A DNA stretch of 64,000 bases from Hyaloscypha bicolor E (GCF_002865645.1 NW_020194655.1:186001-250000); one strand, 5' to 3'. Shown: positions 38,759 through 49,720, counted from the stretch's first letter. Notes: generated by a model from the letters alone, not told the origin. Program-made: numbers and translations.

Positions 38759-39318
38759 TTCTATTATATATTCTAGTATTTTAAAATCGTTTAATAATTT
38801 ATATATTATTATAGGCTTATTAAAATTTCTTTTTATATTAATAAATATATTTATAATATTAAATTACTTTATTTTTAGATTAAAATAAGCTATAATTATA
38901 TTAGCTATTTAAAAAAATCTTATTATAAATATAGTAATATCTTTTTTTAAATAATTTTATAAATTACTAGCCTTAAATAATATCGAGTAATATATTTATT
39001 AAAATTAATTTTATATATAAGTACTTATTTTAAAGAAATTAGAAATAATTCTTTAATAATTTCGAGTTTTAAAATTATTAATCTCTAGTTTAATATTTAA
39101 TTTAAAATACTTTCTAATTAGATATTTCTCTAAATTATTTCATATCTTTAAAGCCTTTAGATAATTATTAATATGAATTTTTCTCGTTATTATATTATTT
39201 GAAACTCTTTATTCTAAATATATTTTTGATTAAATTATTATTATAATTATAATATAAATAATCTTATAATTAAATTCCTTTTTATAATTCTCTAACTAAT
39301 TAGGCTAAAGAAATTCTA
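38759..39318 (-). pseudogene. Copia-G copy 1, continuation of pol
   Basis: Resumes the Copia-G sequence interrupted at 32580 and aligns with about 57410-58005. It ends at the insertion point of the S solo LTR. No single catalytic motif was legible in this short part. Confidence 0.65.
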
Positions 39319-39602
39319 AAAGATGTTATGATTCCCAGATACCCGGTATCTGAGATGCCTCGCCAGATACCAGATGCCTCCTAGGCGCACGTGACGCGGC
39401 CGCCTCGCTAGGGAAGTATGTTTGGAATATACTGGAGATATTTAGAAGGCTAAGCCCCTTCGGGACTAGTATACTGTGGGGTATATATACTCCCTCGCAG
39501 CCTCCTATATTCTAGTTTTCCCTTCCTTAGCTTTGAATTGTCTTCGTAAGGGACCTTCTACCTTACTTTCTAAGCCCTGAATACCGTACCCGTAATAAAA
39601 GA
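39319..39602 (+). mobile_element. Solo LTR of family S, well preserved, TSD AAAGA
   Basis: 274 bp (39324-39597), starting TGTTATGATT and ending CGTAATA (a CA end changed to TA), flanked by AAAGA on both sides. The second Copia-G copy near 58000 is the empty site (TCTAAAAGAGATTTT). It is GC-normal, contains GCGGCCGC, and keeps its CpA/TpG, so it escaped the RIP that ruined its host element. The damaged S copy at 15098-15672 aligns with it. It could be the remnant of a recent family still active elsewhere. No internal region is present in this window. Confidence 0.9.
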
Positions 39603-39612
39603 GATTTTAAAT

Positions 39613-39858
39613 AATTAATATAACGGCAGGAACAAAGCAATGGAACAATGCTCAAAGATCTATAATTCCAATGTCCTACAGAATCTAAAGCTAAGGAGAG
39701 AAGGAGTGAGGTGTGGCAGTGGATAAGTAGGTATGGCCAAAACCACTGAAACGCCGAGCTTTGGAAGCGAGCTTGGTTTGAATCATAGCTTGGAACCTTA
39801 GCTGAAACTAACCCCTTTGGCTAAAACCAACCATGTGACACCAGCCGTTACAATTAAT
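39613..39858. mobile_element. MITE copy 2 (232 bp, 7-bp TSD AATTAAT)
   Basis: Element 39620-39851, nearly identical to copy 1, with AATTAAT at 39613-39619 and 39852-39858. The uninterrupted Copia-G copy near 58005-58025 has a single AATTAAT, which proves the duplication length. Its 5' end reads ATAACGGC where copy 1 has GTGACGGC, two G-to-A changes. It inserted only 15 bp from the S solo LTR. Confidence 0.92.
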
Positions 39859-42800
39859 CTAATTCGATTTATTTATTATTTATAATAATATATTTATTAT
39901 AATAATTATATTATTACTAATTTTACCTAAATTACTATTTTAATTATTTTCTTTATATAAATATATTTAAATTAAAACTATTTTTAGTCTTAATAATTAG
40001 CTTTTTATTTATTTTCTCTTTAGCTTTATTATTTAATTTTCTATTTTAGTTAAGTTATTTATTCTTTTTATAAAGAATTCTTTTATTTTTATTAAGCTTT
40101 TTATTCGTTTTATAAATAAGCGTTTTTACTTTATTTATAAGAGCTATTAATAGACCTTATTATTAGTTTTAAGAAAATCCTTTTTTACTTTTATTAATTT
40201 AATATATTTCTTTAATAATTATTATATATTTTATTATATTTCTTTTTATTATACTAAGGTTTCTTAAAAGCTTAATATTTTTATTTTTATTACTTCTAGG
40301 CTCTAATATACTTTCTGGCTCTAGAATACTTTATAAAATTATAAGTTCTATTTCTAATAAAACTATAAAGCCTTTTATTTCCATTATATAATTTATTAAT
40401 CTATTTATAAGCTCTTTAATTATTAGTTTATTTGCTTGTTATTTCCTAATTCAGGCTCATTTTTTATTTGCTTTAATAAGCTATTATATTATAATTTATT
40501 ATTATTAAAGAATTATTTAATATTCTGAATTTTATTCTCTAGAAATAATTTTATTATATCTTTTATAATTTTTATATAATAGCCTTTTATATATTTACGA
40601 TTCTTTTTATAAAGAATATTCTCGTTAAATATAATATTATATATAATAATTACTTAATTAAACATAGGAATTCAGATTTTATAAATATTAAATATAATAT
40701 ATTTAATTAGATATCTAATATATTTATATAATATAACTTTAAATACTCTTTTATTTTATTTTACTTTATAGTTTTTAATTATTAGATATATCCTCGAATT
40801 ATATATATAAATCTCGTTTTAATTAAGCCTAAAATTAATTATTATTTATATTATAAGTTCTAGATTATATTAATAAAAGAAATTACGAAATTATAAATTA
40901 AGTATTTTATTTAATATTTTCTAATTATATATATATAAGAGGCTTTAATTATATAAATAAATTGCGGCTATAAAGCTCTTTAGTTATAGCTTTTTAAATA
41001 AATTAGTTATGAAAAATATTATAATTACTTTATTTATAATTTTTATTTTATTTATTTAATATTATTATTTGGCTTATATATATATAAAAGAGAAAACTCG
41101 ATTTTAATATCTTATTTCTTTGTCCAGATTTAATAAGCTAATATTTCTTAAATTAGAATAACTATTTTCTCTTAATTATATTTAATATAAATAATTAAAA
41201 GATTATATTACTTATATATTTATTATTTAAAATTTCTAATTATATTAAATACTAGTAAATTCTTCTTATTTAATAAAAGATATTTAAAGAGTTTTCTACT
41301 AAATTCATCCTTAATAATTAGAATTTAGTTCGAACTATTATAGCTATTTAAATAATTAAATAAGTTTTATAAAATTCTTTAAAATAATTAAATAAAATTT
41401 CTTTCTATTAGCTTATATAAAATTACTTATCTAGTATATATTTAAATATAAAATTCGCATATAATTTTTATTAATTTATTAATTTTCAGGTTATATATAT
41501 AATTAATAAGCTTTTATATATTATTTTTCTTTTAAATTACTTCCTTAATCTCTTATATTAAGTTCTAATTAAATATTTAAATATTAGAAATATAAATATA
41601 TTACTAGTACTAGTAGAAATCTCGAATAAAATATTAAAATAAATAAAAAGCGGCTTATATTTAAAGAAAACTAAACTGAATTTATATTTTAGTTATATTA
41701 ATATTATATTCTTTTTATAATTTCCTAGTTTAATTATAAAATTATATTTATAATACTAAGCTTCTTTTTTTATTAGGCAAGCTTTAAAAATAATATTTAT
41801 ATAAAAGCCTTTAATATATGGTTTTATAAATTTATTAATTATATTTTAATTATACGAGTATTATATTTAATAATTAAAAAACTAATTATTCTTGATTTTA
41901 TATAATTCTTAATTTTTGCCTTAATAAAAATACTAGAATTAATTAAATTCTTATTATTAATTAGATATATAGTATTATAGTTATTTAATAAAGTATTCTA
42001 AGAAAGCAAATATCTTGAAAAATTAAATATTATATAAATTTCTTAATCTGGGCTCTAAATTATAAATATTATATTTATTAAAATAATATTAAAGTTCTCA
42101 AAATATTAAATTCCGGATACTTTAGGCTTCTTTTTGGAACTCGGGTATTAGTTTCTTTATAGCTTATTTATTAGTAATTTTTATATTATTATTATTTTTA
42201 GCTAAGATTTCAAATTCTTTTAATATTTAATTAAAAGCCTTTCCCGGATCTTTTTAGTTTATTTTTTATTAGGCTTGAATTTTATTTAAGTTTTATTTAA
42301 TCTAGTAATTATAATTTCTATAATAGTATAGCTAAATAAGTTTTAGTAATACTTAAAGTTCTTGGAATTTTTATAAAAGTATTTATAGTATTTTTATTTA
42401 TTCAAATCGGGTTTACTATCTAATTCTTTACTAATTTAATTCCCGAATATAATAAAGATTATAAGAACTTCTAAATACTTAATATTCTAATTCTCTAAAA
42501 TAATTCAATTAAATAACTAGCTATATTATTCAAATATAAGAATTAAAACCCCAAATTCGTTTTTATTATATAAATTATTAAGCTATTTTATTATCTAGAT
42601 TAATACGAGTTTTTACTAGAGGGCTATTAAGAACTTGATTATTACTAGAGTATTTTTAATTTTAGTAATTTTAAAAGCTCTAATATAATTAAATACCTTT
42701 TTTTAATTAGTAAACTAGTATTTTGGGCTTATTTCTTCTTTATTTACTTATAATAGAACTAAGCTATATATTTTCCGAATAATAATAATTTGTACTATAT

Positions 42801-43490
42801 CTATAAAACTATATTTCATTAATAAAGCCTTAAAACCCTTATAAATAGAGCTCTATTTACTCTTTTTAAGTCTCAAAATAAAGCTTATAAGAATCTTATA
42901 TTAATAGTTTAATAAAGCTATTACTTAATTATATAATAATATATTAGCTTATTTATTTAGTTTAGTTTCTTAATCTTATAGTTCTATAAAAGTACTAAAT
43001 AATAATCTCTAATATTCCCGAATATTATAGGCTATAGAGATTCTGGTTTTAATTCTTTCTCGGCTATAAATCGAGTATCTTTATCTTAGTTCTTTATTTT
43101 AACTTAATATCTTATATAGTAATTCTCTATTTCCTTTAATATAAGCTCGTTAATTATAGAGAAAGGCCTGGAAAAGCTACTATATTCGTTTTAATTACTT
43201 TATTATTAAATAGATTAATCTTATTTCAAATGCCCTTATTACTAGCTATTTTATATAAAGTATTAAATTAGTTTATTTAAGAATTGCAATTCTTTAGAAT
43301 AATAATCTTAATTGTGGCTTTTAATATAATTGCAATTAAGCTTATAAAAATAATAGAAATTATAGGAATAATTTCTATTAATTAATTAATAATAGAAATA
43401 TAAACTAAAGTATAATTTTTAAAGAAATAATTAAATGAGCTCTTAAATACTCTTTATAATATACTAATTAGGAAGCTTACTAATATAAGG
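39859..43490 (-). pseudogene. Copia-G copy 1, 5' part: integrase, protease and gag region
   Basis: 39859 to about 40930 aligns with 58025-59065 of copy 2; beyond that this is the only copy in the window. In minus-strand order it should hold integrase, protease and gag, running toward the LTR at about 43.5-43.67 kb. RIP is severe and no catalytic motif could be read with certainty. Confidence 0.55.
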
Positions 43491-43493
43491 CCA

Positions 43494-43672
43494 AGCTTAT
43501 AACTAATATATATAAAGATTATAAAATAGATAATTATATTAAATAATAAAAGAATTAATTAAACTAACTAGAAAAGAGCTTAAATAAAGTATAAAGCTTT
43601 AGGAAGTAAATATATAGATCTTAAATAAGTAAAGTAATTATACTAGTTCCAAATTAGTAATTCTTACTATTA
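43494..43672 (-). repeat. Copia-G 5' LTR (copy 1, approximate ends)
   Basis: About 180 bp aligning with about 55017-55188 (shared ATATATATAAAGATTA at the start and CCAAATTAGTAATTCTTA near the end). It lies on opposite sides of the coding remnants in the two copies, as paired LTRs would. The exact ends are not resolved. Confidence 0.6.
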
Positions 43673-45421
43673 TATATTATTTATTTTAAATTAAAAAAAA
43701 ATAAGAAAGTTTAATAAAAGTAACTTTATTTCTAAAAAAATTTAATTTAATTTAAATTATAAAACTATTAAAAAAATAAGTTTTTTAAAAGAAATATATA
43801 TAAAAACTCCTTAAATAATTCTTTAGCTTTTTTAAATTCTATTATAATACTAGTTTTAATTTAAATATAATTTATTAAATTTATAATTAGAAAAAATATT
43901 TCTTAATAAATATAAAGTATTTTAAATATAAGAAATAAATTTAATAAAATTTTAATAAAGCTAAAATTATAAAAGAATTAAGATATTTATAAAAGTAAAT
44001 TAATATTATTATTATAAAAAAGCGCTTTAAAAAAACTATTTTTAAAAAAGAAAAAGAAAAAAGCCAAATTTTAAATATTAATAATTTTAGCTATAATAAA
44101 AAAGATATATTACTTTAAATATTTATTTAATAAGATTAATATAGCTAGAAATAAATACCTTAAAAATATATATTAAATTTAATAATAATATATTAAATTA
44201 TAATTTTATTAATTATATTTAAATTTAAATCTAGAACTTTATTATTTTAATTAAATATAATTAAGAATATATAATTTTTTATGAAAATAAATTAAGAATT
44301 TATTAAATATATAATTTTGAAATATTATTATAAATAATTATAATAATTCTTTTTAAAACTTTGGTTTTATAAATATAAAAATATTAGTTCTTATAATTTT
44401 ATTTTTAATTTAAAGTTTTATAAAGTAATTATTATAAAAAATATAAATTGTATTAGAAAATAATAAATATTTATATTTATATAGTTTAATAATATTAAAA
44501 TTCTTATATTAAGAAACTTTAATAAAAAGCTTAAATTATATTTAAAACTAATACCTCAAGTTTTATTTTTAATTAAAAGCAAATATAATTATTTTAAATA
44601 ATAAACTTTATATATTTATAATAATTATTAGATTTTTATTTTATTTTATAATTCCAGTAATATTAAATAAAAGTTTTTAATATAATAAATTAATATTCAT
44701 TAGAAAATAGCCTTAAAAATATTTATATATTTCTAAAATAATAATAAAAAATATTTTATTAATATAAATAATTTAATTTAATTTAAACTTTTATATAATT
44801 TATTAAAAGTTAAATTAAAAATATTATATTTGTATTTATAAAAAAGCTTATATAAATATTAAATAAAGCTTAATAAAAGCTTTATAAAAATATGTATTTT
44901 TTAATTTCTTTTAAGAAATAAAATCTTTAATTAACTTTATAAATCCAAGATATTTATAAAATTAAATTTTAAAAATATATATTATTAAATAAAAATTCGT
45001 AAATAATATAAATAAAAAATTAACTTTAAAACTTATTATAAATATTTTAAAATACCTTTCAAATTAATTAATATATTAGTTATATTTCAAATATATATTA
45101 ATTTTATATTTATAAGATTTCTATTATAATTATATATTATATATATAGCTAGTTATATAATATATATTATACTTTTATATAATAGAATAGCTAATAAGAT
45201 TTCTAATTTTGTTATTATATCTTTTAGTTTATTTACTTATATAATAAAGCTATTTCTTTATATATATATTTATTAGTCTAAATAACTTATAATAGTTTCT
45301 AAATTATTTTATAATTATAAATTTAAATAAGATTTTTATTTATTTCTTTAAAAAAATATTATAATTATATTTATTAAATATTTATTAGATTATATAAAAA
45401 TAACTTACTTTAAAAATCTTA
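43673..45421. other. Extremely AT-rich DNA, unassigned
   Basis: Long A/T runs, few C or G, and no readable domain on either strand. Probably an older, more completely RIP-mutated transposon. I see no gene or RNA here. Confidence 0.5.
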
Positions 45422-45426
45422 GTAAA

Positions 45427-45807
45427 TATAAAGCATATAATAGCAAGATATTATATAAGTAATTAAAGTAAAAAAAAGTGAAATTTAAGATATAAAATAA
45501 AATATAAAAGTATAATTAAATTTCAAAAATTAGTTTTAAATAATAAACTAATTAATATTTATTTTTAAAGCTTTATATATCTTTATATATCTTTATATAT
45601 CTTTATATATCTTTATATATCTTTATATATCTTTATATATCTTTATATATCTTTATATATCTTTATATATCTTTATATATATTATTTAGTATTTTATTAA
45701 ATATAAAAAAGTACTAATTCTAACTAGAAAATGCGATTTTATATAAATACTAGACTAATTAGGCTATTAAATTTATTTAAATATTTACTATTAATATATA
45801 TATTATA
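45427..45807 (-). repeat. Element H 3' LTR, heavily RIP-mutated
   Basis: Starts TATAAAGCATATAATAGC, the transition-only version of TGTGAGGCGCACAATAGC at 47548. Over the aligned part nearly every difference is C-to-T or G-to-A. It contains the decamer array 45571-45680. Confidence 0.88.
45571..45680 (+). repeat. Perfect decamer minisatellite, 11 x CTTTATATAT
   Basis: Eleven identical 10-bp units with no mismatch. The sister LTR has at the same place CTTCGCATGC followed by CTTCATATAT: two different decamers that both become CTTTATATAT when C-to-T and G-to-A changes are applied. Confidence 0.97.
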
Positions 45808-46600
45808 TTACTTTTTTTTTAGGCTTTTATTTCTAAAAGCTTAAGCTTTATACTTTTATAAGCTTTTTATATATTCTTTATATTATTAGCTTTATATCTT
45901 TTTAAGCTTTATATATTTATTTATATTATAATATATTTATTTGAGTTTTTAAAACTCAAGAAATTATTTTTATAAATGAAATCTAGCTTTATATTTTGTT
46001 TGCAAATTACTTTATTAATTTACTTTATATTTATTTATATAATAGGTTTTTATATTTAATTCTAAAATGTTTTTTATATTTTATATATTTATATTACTTT
46101 TGTATTACTTTTATATTACTTTTATATTACTTTTATATTTATAATATATAGTTATTACCTTTTTCTTTAAAATATTATTTCTAATAATTAGCTATTACTT
46201 TATTTTTTAAAATATATTTAATAGCTCTTAAATTATTACTTTTAGGTATTTAGTCTAATAGTATTTCTCTTATAATATATAGCCTTTAAATTAATGAACT
46301 ATTTATTAGATATTTAATTAAATAATAAGCCCTATTAGTATTATCTTTAGCTAAGGCTATATTTTATAAATAAGAATACTGATATATTTAGTATTTCCCT
46401 TATAACTAAAAAGCTATTAGATATTTGGCTAGCTTTCCTTAATTTATTAGATATTTATAAATGCCAAATTACTAGCTTTAAATTATATATATAATATATA
46501 GGTTCCAGGCTATTAAAATACTAGCTATTAATATAATTTCAAGTTATATCTAATAATACTATAATATTTATAATAGCTTATATAAAGCTTTTTTAATTAT
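45808..46600 (-). other. Element H internal region, RIP-degraded half
   Basis: AT-rich sequence with reiterated TTTTATATTACTTTTATATTAC-like words near 46095-46130. No coding signature could be read. Confidence 0.5.
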
Positions 46601-47117
46601 ATATTATTAACTACTTCTAGTATTTAGAGGCATAGTATCCTTTCTCTTAATACTTGAAACAAATAGCTTGTAAACATCTGCTACTAATATAGTTCCCACT
46701 ATAATATTAATAGGCTCTCACTTATTTAAGGCTTTCCGCCTTGATTTGTCTCTTTCTAAAGGGCCCAAATAATTAATTCGCAGTCTTAATCAAATATACT
46801 AGCTGGAGTATCCCTTTTTATATATGTAGCAGATAGCCCCTTCTTAATATCTCTATCTATAGCTCTTATTATAGCCCTGAAAATAATGAATCTGCTAGCC
46901 TTTAATTATTGGTATAGCCCAATTCTCGCTTATATACCTGTAATTTAGCCGCAAAATTATTTGTCATTTAGCCTTCTTATTAGTAGGTATTCTTGTACGA
47001 TTTTATGGTGCTTATTTGCCGATTACTAATATCGCAAATCGAATCAAAAAGGTGGGTTTTGAACTACTCCCATATAATATATCCTGGATCTCCGGTATTC
47101 TTCTCAAAAATGCTTTA
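46601..47117 (-). other. Element H internal region, lightly mutated half
   Basis: Near-normal composition. The minus strand can be read in pieces (for example GPFRKRQIKAES near 46760-46720), but stops break every frame and I could not assign a domain. Probably remnants of gag or pol. Confidence 0.45.
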
Positions 47118-47312
47118 CTAGCAATACGGCTTTGACTCAAATGCTAGAATACAGTAATCGATTTTGGACGTATTATCTGAATAATAGTACTTGTAATCGA
47201 GGCGAAATCGACGCTTTGCCCCTGAAATAAAGTTCTGCGCTTCTTGTATGTCTTTGCCATAATACACTGGTAGCTCCCGTATTCGTAGGAGTGGGGATCT
47301 TAGCTCTTGCAA
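47118..47312 (-). pseudogene. Element H gag N-terminal fragment
   Basis: An open 64-codon stretch on the minus strand, MQELRSPLLRIRELPVYYGK, then DIQEAQNFISGAKRRFRLD. It resembles the start of fungal Ty3/Gypsy capsid proteins and the degraded Gypsy-1 version near 1020-1150 (ELPTYRGKSIKEAQDFF). It ends at a stop after KPYC, long before a full-length gag (usually several hundred residues), so it is truncated. Upstream, toward the 5' LTR, a further frame rich in Pro and Ser with stops may be the rest of the N-terminus. Confidence 0.65.
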
Positions 47313-47547
47313 ATCGCCTTTGCAGCGACGTCTATACCCTCTTGCGGGCTATTCCGGATGCTCTATTGAGCTCTCTGGCTATAATATTGGCTGTTCCGGT
47401 AGCTCCGTACGCTTCGTTGAGCTCTCTGGTGTGTTTTCTGAAGTTATAATTAATGGAAATCATGGTGTTTCGGGTGTCTTTCGTGCTTCTAGCGGGCCCT
47501 TAATTGCTTTGTAGCAAACTGCTCCCCACAGATTGGATCGATTAGCA

Positions 47548-47837
47548 TGTGAGGCGCACAATAGCAGGGTGCTACGAAAGTAGTTAGGGTAAGGGGGGGT
47601 GGAATCTAAGGGATGGAGTGAAGCGTGGAAGTATAATTGATTCTAAGTACTGGTTCCAAGTAATAAACTAATTAATGCCCATTTCCAAAGCTTCGCATGC
47701 CTTCATATATATTATCTAGCGTTTCGCTAGATGTACGGAAGCACTAGTCCCAATTAGGAAATGCGATCCCATATAAGTACTAGCCTAATTAAGCTATCAA
47801 ATTCCTTTAAACATTTATTATTAATATATGCATTATA
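47548..47837 (-). repeat. Element H 5' LTR, lightly mutated
   Basis: 290 bp starting TGTGAGGC and ending ATTATA. It contains GC-rich stretches such as a GGGGGGG run near 47595 that have become poly(A) in the other LTR. Confidence 0.88.
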
Positions 47838-47842
47838 GTAAA

Positions 47843-48543
47843 TATAAGTTTTATATTAAGAAAATTAAATTCTTGAGCTTTTTTATTAAAATAAAAGGTA
47901 TTTAAGCAAATTCTAAATAAGTTTAGAATATTTTAGAATATTTATAATTAAAATTATTTTATAATATTTATATATTTCTTAAATTTATTAACTTTTATTA
48001 TAAGTTTATTTATTATTATTTTTAAATAATTATAAACTTAATAAATGAATAAAAAATTGAAAGTCTAGTTTATTTATATAAATAAATAAAGTAATTAAAA
48101 GCCTTTTTTATAATACTTATTCTAGTTTATTTTAATTTATTTTAAAGAAATTTATATTAAAATTAATATATTAAAATTCGTAATTATTAGCTTTATTTTA
48201 TAATAAATTAATTCTAATAATAGCCTAAAGAAATACTAATATTTAATAATATTTTAAATTCTAGAAATTTTTTAAATATTAATATTATTATTTTAAATAA
48301 TTCAGGTTTATAATTAAGGTTATTATAAATAATAATAACTTTTAATATTATTAATATAGCTATTATTTCGTGAATTATATATTTAGTTATAAGACTTAAA
48401 AGTAATAAAATATAGGTAATAGAATATAAGTAATAAAATATAAAATAAAAATATAAAGCAATTTTTTTATTAAAGTTTTATTATAAAATTAATTTAATTA
48501 ATTTATATTAAAGATATAATAAAACTTAATATTATTAAATAAG
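47843..48543 (+). pseudogene. Gypsy-2-like pol fragment (RNase H)
   Basis: 48180-48360 matches, in plus orientation, the RNase H of Gypsy-2 (FIIKVIINNNNF here, FIIKVIIDYNNL there) but lacks about 55 bp between two conserved blocks. RIP-mutated and broken. The TRIM at 48549 is inserted just downstream; the continuation after 49269 was not recognised. Confidence 0.7.
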
Positions 48544-48548
48544 AAAAC

Positions 48549-48679
48549 TGTTACGTGGCACCAGTCACGTGGTGCCACTGCACGTGACTTAGCGTGTAGC
48601 CAGTGCTTTTAGCCCGGCACACAGCCTTCAGCTCAATTCAAGCTCTTTATCACCACTGCAATATCATTTTATCGTGACA
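48549..48679 (+). repeat. TRIM 5' LTR
   Basis: 131 bp. It contains two CACGTG palindromes and a related TACGTGG word. It differs from the 3' LTR at six positions, all transitions. Confidence 0.95.
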
Positions 48680-48681
48680 TA

Positions 48682-48693
48682 TGGTAGCAATGC
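48682..48693 (+). other. TRIM primer-binding site
   Basis: TGGTAGCAATGC, starting with TGG (complement of the tRNA CCA end) two bases inside the 5' LTR. The TGGTAGC start equals that of the yeast Ty1 initiator-Met site; the rest differs, so the tRNA identity is tentative. Confidence 0.7.
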
Positions 48694-49120
48694 AATAATT
48701 ACGATTGAGATCGACCTCACGATACGGATTACCACAGTAATAAAGCGATGTTCCCCTCGCCCCTGCAGAAAGAGCTTCCTGCCACGCTTCACACCCCCGC
48801 CGGCAGAGCCGTCCGACTCCTCACCTCCCCAAGTCTTTACTTGGCTAGTGTCCCTCCATATTAGGGCACATGGCACACATGGTGGTTGCAATTGGGAGGT
48901 TATTAAGACTGGATATGGCGCGAACAAGAAGTGTGGTAGAGAGGGAGGCAATACACAAGTAGGGGGCATATTCTGGGATACACGTCACCATGGCCTGCTT
49001 GCAGGGCCCTTGGGAGTGAGATGTAAGCTCTTGGGGGAGAAGGACGCTCCAGACTAGTGGACTTCTTATTGGGTAGCCTAGAATGGCTGTATTGCGACGA
49101 GGACGTCGTCTTTTGAGTCT

Positions 49121-49131
49121 GAAGGGGGGGA
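49121..49131 (+). other. TRIM polypurine tract
   Basis: GAAGGGGGGGA, two bases before the 3' LTR, the expected place for plus-strand DNA priming. Confidence 0.85.
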
Positions 49132-49133
49132 CT

Positions 49134-49264
49134 TGTTACGTGGCACCAGTCACGTGGCACCACTGCACGTGACTTAGCGTGTAGCCAGTACTTTTAGCCC
49201 GGCACACAGCCTTCAGCTCAATTCAAGCTCTTTACCACCACTGCAATATCACCTTATCGTGACA
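49134..49264 (+). repeat. TRIM 3' LTR
   Basis: 131 bp, the same length as the 5' LTR. Where the 5' copy has TG (48573-48574) this one has CA, as expected if an ancestral CpG decayed on opposite strands in the two copies. Confidence 0.95.
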
Positions 49265-49269
49265 AAAAC

Positions 49270-49720
49270 TAGCTTTTTAAATATTAAAATTAAAGTAATA
49301 AAGGCATTTAAAGCTTATTTAATTAAGAATATATAAAGGTTTTATAATTATATACTTTATTAAATAAATATATATTAAAAGAAATTAAATATTAAATAAG
49401 TTATTTAATATATAAAAAGTAATAATATAATAAATAAGGGTTATAAATTTAATTTAGTTAAAAGTTAGCTCAAATTTCATATAATTAGAATTTTATTATA
49501 TATATATAATATATAATATTAGAAAAAGCTATATTTAATATTTGAAAGAATTTATTTAAGCTTATAAGACTTAATTATTATTATTATATTAATAATAAGG
49601 CAAATAAAATATTATAATCTTTTCTTGAAATACAAGTTTATATAACTTTAAAAAGTAATAATAATTTATATACTTTAAACTTCAAATACTAATTAATTAT
49701 GAATTATATCAAAAATCTGA
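49270..49720. other. RIP-degraded AT-rich DNA, unassigned
   Basis: Right flank of the TRIM insertion. No recognisable domain. The composition changes to normal near 49720-49740. Confidence 0.5.

Larger units (their letters stand above)
45422..47842 (-). mobile_element. Element H: short LTR retroelement with gag fragment, TSD GTAAA
   Basis: Element 45427-47837 (2411 bp) flanked by GTAAA at 45422-45426 and 47838-47842. LTRs are 45427-45807 and 47548-47837; the first is longer only because of a decamer expansion. A pyrimidine run directly inside the left LTR (about 45811-45820) is the polypurine tract in reverse, giving minus-strand orientation, consistent with the minus-strand gag piece at 47118-47312. 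Internal DNA is only 1740 bp, with no recognisable pol, so the element is internally deleted or non-autonomous. Mutation load rises sharply from right to left. Confidence 0.85.
48544..49269 (+). mobile_element. TRIM: intact miniature LTR retroelement, TSD AAAAC
   Basis: 716-bp element (48549-49264) with two 131-bp LTRs, 5'-TG...CA-3' ends, and the duplication AAAAC at 48544-48548 and 49265-49269. Two bases after the first LTR comes TGGTAGCAATGC (48682-48693), a primer-binding site whose first seven bases equal the complement of an initiator-Met tRNA 3' end. GAAGGGGGGGA (49121-49131), a polypurine tract, lies two bases before the second LTR. The internal 454 bp has no credible gene, so it must move with enzymes supplied by another element. 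It is not RIP-mutated in spite of lying in RIP-ruined DNA. Confidence 0.95.

Noticed and set aside
48674..49057. 127-codon frame in the TRIM interior
   Set aside because: It begins at GTG inside the LTR rather than ATG, overlaps another frame on the opposite strand, and shows no gag or other family motif.
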